From Pavlovales sp. CCMP2436 (Eukaryota > Haptophyta > Pavlovophyceae > Pavlovales): a stretch of DNA of 12,499 nucleotides. Positions 8,023 to 12,499 of this stretch are shown piece after piece. How positions within the stretch are numbered: position 1 is the stretch's first letter; every line of letters begins with the position of its first letter. Location of the stretch: NCBI GenBank assembly GCA_026770615.1, contig MU631441.1, forward strand, positions 132,758-145,256, in the 5' to 3' direction. The notes below the pieces were generated by a model that had not been told where the DNA came from, did no database searches, and saw only the letters and a list, made by a program, of their open reading frames with translations. A program made the position numbers and the translations under genes.

Positions 8023-8204
8023 TGCAGCAATAACGAAAATGGCATATTTTTCGTATTCGCTTACTATCTTCTGATCATCAAACACAGATCCATACATACT
8101 CACGAGCGCAGCCCAGCCGTGGTCCGGAGCAGATATTGCGGACCGCAGGTAATAATAACATAATTGAATTCTTTAGCAAGCCCGCTGTTGTAAAAACAGC
8201 AGTT
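8023..8204. repeat. Dispersed ~175-bp repeat, copy 2 (intergenic)
   Basis: It is the direct-orientation partner of 1423-1595. It keeps both stem-forming segments (GGTCCG/CGGACC and CTGTT/AACAG). It has about four extra bases near 8095 and about six near 8167. It lies downstream of the stop codon of the kinase gene. Confidence 0.85.
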
Positions 8205-8523
8205 TTCGACTTCCTCTGCATTCACCACTTTTAGTAAATTCTACCCGGTTTCGCACTTCGGCGTAGCGCGTAGGAGCCTGCGTCGAAGCGCCAAGATCAG
8301 CTTACTTGAACTTGAAACACCGCCAGCCAGAACCCCACTTCATTAACATACCTTCTGGGATAAAAATAGAGATACTGAAGGGTACAACTACTATCGATGC
8401 GTCGTCTGCAGCCCAGGCGAGCTTTTGGAATACAAGCGCAAAAAACGGATACATGCATAGAGGTATTCACTGTGTGCCAGCCAGGCGTGCTCACAGTGAT
8501 CACATCACTAATGGGTCAGGGTT

Positions 8524-11500
8524 TCATTCGGACGGGCTCGCTTGGTCGACCGGCAGCCCCGGTGGCGAGCTGCTGCTGCCGGCGCCGGGCTCCTCCTCGT
8601 CGAGCGCGAAGGAGCCGAGCACTTGGATGAACTTATGGACGCCAGGCGAGTCCTTGTCGACGCATAGGTTGAGCCCCGCCGCCTCGAACTCGTCGCGCTC
8701 GAAGCAGCCGTGCGGGTCGCCCGTCATTCCGACAATCACACCCTCGAATCCACCCGCACGCAGGGTACGTGTCGCTATTTCACCGGTGAGGACGGGCATC
8801 TACTTGCATACAGAGGATTGCAGGCAATAAGAATGGCGAATTTTGAGTTGAGGCCCACTTTCTTAGCAAATTACTTTCATTCGTTTACGGGGCCGGACGT
8901 TTTTTTAGATATTTAAACCGTCGTGTTTGTTTCGATTTGTTTTGCTGATTTTTTGCATGCTTTTGAAAAGCATCAAGAAACTACTTCGGGGGCACTTTCA
9001 AAACTCAGTTTTGTACCTAGCAGTAATTCCGAAGATACTCCTGGACGTAAATTTGGACGGTGAATGTCTTCGGTAATACGTGGTTCGAAACCTGGTTCTG
9101 AAGAGAATGACGAGTAAAATAATGGCCTCCGAAGTGCGAGTGTTGTTTTGACTCGGATGCTGAAATCTTCGGAGGTTCAGTTCGTGTCCTTCCCTTCAAA
9201 ATAAGGTGCTGGTACACAACGCCAAAGATTTTTCTCGTCAAACCCTGCGTCTAGGCGTCTCTTCCGAATTAAACACAAGAAATTATTCATATTCATTCAA
9301 TACTATTTCTCAAATGAACAAGGGGATGGCCCGGTGAGACCTACGATGGTTAAATTTTACTTACTGTGAATTACTATTGAAGGGCAAAAAAGCGAGGCTC
9401 AAGTTCTTAACGTTAAGGATTCTTACTGCCCACGACCGACCTCCTGTGTGTAAACATCTAGAATTACGTCCGTCCCCTGGCTGGTCTCCACCGGACCCAC
9501 GCGTTGAGAAACACATGGAACAAGTGAATAAACTTAGGTCAGGAACCCAGGTGACAGAGCAGTCACGGGTGTCGTAATACGGTAGTGGTGAAACGCACCT
9601 GGTTGTCCATCAGCACGAGCGCGTACTTGCGCTTCTCCTCGAGGATAAGGCGCACCTGTAGTTTTTTGTGTATATGTTTCGGTGCTGGTGTGAGTGTGTC
9701 GGTGTTGGCGTGTGTGTCGCTTTGTGTGTGTGTGTGTGTGTGTGTGTGGCGCTCACCGCCTCGGCGCCGTTCACGGCCACGTCGTATGGCACCCCGAGCT
9801 TCTTTACAACGCGAAGCTCAAACGAGCGGCGCAGTAAAGCGTCATCCTCCACGTGCAGCATGCGGAAGTCAGGAGGGAAGCAGAGCTGCGGCCGCGCCTG
9901 GCTTTTACTTTTGGCCGCGTCCAACGCCCTGCTAGCGCCGCCCCCCGGTATGCCCTCCCCGAGTGTACCCGCCACGGCCGCAGTCGACCCGGAAGTGGAG
10001 CGGGTAGGCAGTAAGACCGCAGCGGCCAGCGTCATCGCTCCCCCTGGGGTTTTTCCATGATTGTATTTCGGGTTATCACGGCGCTCGTTGACGATGGGCG
10101 TAGTCTCGGTTGAAGCTTGCGAGTTCGGGTGCGACTGCGCAAGAAAGAGCCGTTTGGCGAGGCCTGGCGAAACATCACCTAGCACAAACGAGCCCTCTGG
10201 AGCCTCGGCCAATGCAAGCTCGAGCCGGAACGTGGAGCCATGCCTGTGGCCTACCGATTCGAGGCGCATGCGCGAGCCGCCTATGCACAACACAACACGC
10301 ACAATACTTACAATAATCAGGTACGTGAGAGCACATTATGCCCTGACTGACCGCCTCTGACTGTCTGCTGCCCGCGTTTATATTAATCAGTCGTATACAC
10401 TATCAATGTCGGTAAGGCAAGCACATGGCTGGGGGCTTACCAAGCATATAAGTATTCACCAGGCAAAGGGCAGTGGGCTAAGGGCAGCCCTACCGTGCAG
10501 CTTGAGGAGTTCGCGGACGATGGTGAGGCCGAGGCCAGTGCCGCCACTGCCCTGCAGCTGCCCTTGGCCCACCTTCGGGTTGAGAGTAGGGGTGTGGGTG
10601 GGACAGAGTTAGTGCATACGCAGTTGTGGGTGCAGGAATAGGGCTAGCCACTGGAACACACCTGCATGAAAGCCTCGCCCTGGTTGAGCACGTAAAGCTC
10701 GTCGGTAGTAAGTCCCGCGCCCGAGTCACCCACCTCGAGCACGATAGACGCGTAGGGGACGGCCGCCGCCGCCGGCGCCGCTGCAGCGGCGGAGCTAGCG
10801 TGGGGCTCGGCCTGCGCTTGGGTGTCGTCCCCGCGCCGCGCGCGAATGGTCACCGTGCCGCCCGCCTCGGTGAACTAGACGGAAAAGAGTAGGAACGGGG
10901 CGCATGCGAGGCAAGAAAGACAAAATACACGGTGAGCTGCGCGTCGGCAATACAGATAGTTTTCCACGCGAGTATTCCACGCGAGTCTGCAGCTGGCGCG
11001 CGCAGGTGCACACGGGGCGATAGCCTGGCGCGCGCAGGCGCACACGGGAAGCGCACACCTTGATCGAGTTGCTGACGCCGTTGTTGACGCACTGCTGCAG
11101 CCGGCGCATGTCGCCTGCACAGTGTAGGGGAGGGTTGGAAGGGCGGGATCAGTTTGTGGGGGTATAGAGTGGACGTTCGGGCGTAGGCGCCTACGAGCCT
11201 ACCGATAAAGACCGCGCGCTCGAGGTCGGGGAGCAGCGGGACGAGGCGCAGCGTGACGCCCTTGACCGCGGCCAGGCCGCCAAAAGCGTCGGCCGCTGCC
11301 TCCAGCAGCTGCGAGATACGCATCGCGGCCGGTACGAGGACCAACCTCCCTGCGGACGGACAGTCAGCGAGGGTAGGTAAGGCAGAGCAGAAGTGGGGCA
11401 GTTGTCAGGCAGCCAAGTGCGGTGCGGTAGGGGCCAGCTTGAACTCACCACTGTCGATACGCTCGAAGTCCAGCATGTCCGAGACGATGTGCTGCATGAG

Positions 11501-12417
11501 CTGGCTGCACGTGGCCATCGCGCGCAGGCACTCGACGACGACTGAATCGTCGACGCGAGTATGGGGCATCATATCGAGCACAATCGCGACCGCATTGGCC
11601 ACGGAGAGCAGCGGGCTGCGCAAGTCGTGCATCACCTGGCAGGAGCAGAGTGGTGGTCGAAGTATTAACAGGGTGGCGCGAGTCGCACACTCAAGTGAGA
11701 GCAACCACTAACACGCACGCGTGGGAGAACTATTGGGCCTACCATCCGGATCAAGCTGCTGCGGGCATTCTTGGCCGCCTCAGCGGTGCGCAGCTTGAGC
11801 TCGACTTTCGCCTCGTGCTGCAGCATCCGCTCGCGCTCGGCTGCTGCCAACTCGCGCTGCGACGCGTTTGCATCGATCGCACGGTAGCTTTGGTAGGCGG
11901 TGCGCATTGCAGTGTTGATGCTGACGCTGACCTACAAGACGTTGGGATGTTATGAGTGGTGGGTGTGAAAGCGGGGCAGGCAGTGCGGGCAGATAGGAGC
12001 AGGAGCAGAAGTGTATAGGTACGTACGAAGACCATCACAGCCTCGAGCAAGCCATGGAACAACGCCCCGAAGATACGCTCGATGATCTCTATGCGTCCCA
12101 GTGCCGAGCAGGAGAGCAGCGGGATATCGCGCGCGAGCAGGAGGGCCTGGCAGGTTGCAGGTGCGCGGGAGGGAAGGCAGCAAACATTGCAGTCGCCGAC
12201 AGTCAGCGGACGCGACGATGTGCAGGTTTGCGCGCGTGCAGCAAGCGCGCAGTCTCACCGTGTTGATGGTTACCCCGAGCGTGCCAGCGCATGCGATGAC
12301 AGCGCAGTGGCGGACATCGAGCTGTGCATAGGCCGCGGCGAGCGATGCGATGAAGAGCTGGTATTCCGAGATAGCGCTGCGCCCGATGGTTGGGGTCTCC
12401 CGCAGTCCGCCGAAGAG
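8524..12417 (-). CDS. Hybrid sensor histidine kinase, 5' end outside window
   Basis: It should autophosphorylate on His and pass the phosphate to its own receiver Asp, as a membrane-bound phosphorelay sensor. Twelve exons fit with all phases matching: 12417-12259, 12146-12027, 11931-11743, 11635-11449, 11349-11203, 11114-11059, 10874-10662, 10572-10494, 10280-9757, 9655-9599 and 8799-8524, eleven complete exons, plus unseen upstream ones. The first two encode hydrophobic, probably membrane-spanning segments. The third is a charged, coiled-coil-like linker. HisKA follows with MHDLRSPLLSVANAV (phospho-acceptor His at 11629-11627). HATPase_c shows the N box (RLQQCVNNGVSNSIKFT), G1 (GDSGAGL), F-box-like GEAFMQ and G2 (GGTGLGLTIV), ending GSTFRLELAL. 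A low-complexity linker leads to a complete receiver: acidic pocket VEDD, acceptor Asp in LMDNQMP (9607-9605), Thr in GMTGDP and Lys in CVDKD. It ends SPSE at 8524. No sensor domain is visible, so the signal is unknown. Confidence 0.93.
8800..9598 (-). repeat. Enlarged kinase intron carrying repeat sequence
   Basis: This intron (GTGCGT...AG) is 799 bases, while the other kinase introns are 88-213. It falls between MDNQ and MPVLTG, splitting the receiver just after its phospho-acceptor site. It contains repeat copy B at 9447-9524, a palindrome ATGCTTTTGAAAAGCAT near 8957, an inverted pair CCTCCGAAG/CTTCGGAGG around 9126-9177, and several further CTTCGG/CCGAAG words. Insertion of a mobile element is the simplest reading. 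Confidence 0.75.
9447..9524 (+). repeat. Dispersed 78-bp repeat, copy B (in kinase intron)
   Basis: It aligns without gaps to the reverse complement of 3819-3896, sharing blocks such as ACGTCCGTC, GGTCTCCA, CGGACCCA and GCGTTGAGAAACAC. It lies near the 5' (donor) end of the 799-base intron, antisense to the kinase gene, as copy A is antisense to its own host. Confidence 0.8.
9723..9748. repeat. (TG)n microsatellite in a 101-base kinase intron
   Basis: A run of TG repeats fills much of the intron 9756-9656. On the kinase-coding strand it reads (CA)n, shortly after the GTGAGC donor. Confidence 0.9.
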
Positions 12418-12429
12418 CTAGTTAGCCAA

Positions 12430-12461
12430 GGGGGGGGGGGGGGGGCGGGGGGGGGGGGGGG
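12430..12461. repeat. Poly(G) run next to kinase acceptor
   Basis: About 32 bases of G with a single C at 12446. On the kinase strand it is a poly(C) pyrimidine tract just upstream of the acceptor CTAACTAG of exon 12417-12259. Its length may be poorly determined by sequencing. Confidence 0.85.
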
Positions 12462-12499
12462 TGGTGGTCAGAGTTATGGTGCATACGCAAGTGTGGGTG

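Noticed and set aside
8306..8830. 174-codon plus-strand open frame
   Set aside because: More than half is antisense to the last kinase exon, whose receiver motifs are clear. The rest has no recognisable motif.
9078..9100. GGTTCGAAACC resembling a tRNA T-arm
   Set aside because: The flanking bases do not give a five-pair stem, and no D-arm, anticodon arm or acceptor stem is found upstream.
9377..9577. Open frame with VCKHLELRPSP as a real small gene
   Set aside because: It lies inside a kinase intron. The related copy at 3819-3896 differs at all codon positions, so coding constraint is not supported.

Overview
The window looks like nuclear DNA from a unicellular eukaryote with many introns, most likely a microalga. 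Coding is split into short GC-rich exons joined by GT-AG introns of mostly 90-300 bases. The introns hold microsatellites, homopolymer runs and scattered repeats. The best preserved gene is a hybrid histidine kinase of the kind found in algae and other protists. A stramenopile or haptophyte alga is my guess from general character; no rRNA or organelle marker is present to settle it. No bacterial operon layout, CRISPR array, rRNA or credible tRNA is seen.

Layout from left to right. (1) About 347-1803, minus strand: a split gene for a protein with one RNA recognition motif (RRM) followed by one C2H2 zinc finger. A near-start perfect 34-bp hairpin, a 39-bp tandem repeat and one copy of a ~175-bp dispersed repeat lie in or next to its introns. 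(2) About 1804-2362: a short-period, GC-rich repeat region between two divergent genes, with two CACGTG motifs next to the RRM gene. (3) 2363-5767, plus strand: a split GT-A type glycosyltransferase gene, GT34-like, with a WLDSD metal/sugar-nucleotide motif. Its introns carry partial copies of its own exons. (4) 5768-8523: gene-poor sequence holding a decayed non-LTR-type reverse transcriptase and second copies of repeats seen elsewhere in the window. (5) 8524-12417, minus strand: twelve exons of a hybrid sensor histidine kinase (membrane segments, coiled coil, HisKA, HATPase_c, receiver). Its 5' end lies beyond the right edge.

The three genes do not form an obvious pathway. The kinase would act in phosphorelay signalling, the glycosyltransferase in glycan synthesis and the RRM/zinc finger protein in RNA binding.

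The most notable signal is in the glycosyltransferase intron at 4121-4912. It contains three more partial copies of the first bases of the following exon. One of them (4495-4518) carries the exon-exon junction without any intron. This looks like an intron created or enlarged by tandem duplication of coding sequence. The same dispersed repeats also turn up in introns of more than one gene, so repeat insertion appears to be shaping intron length here.
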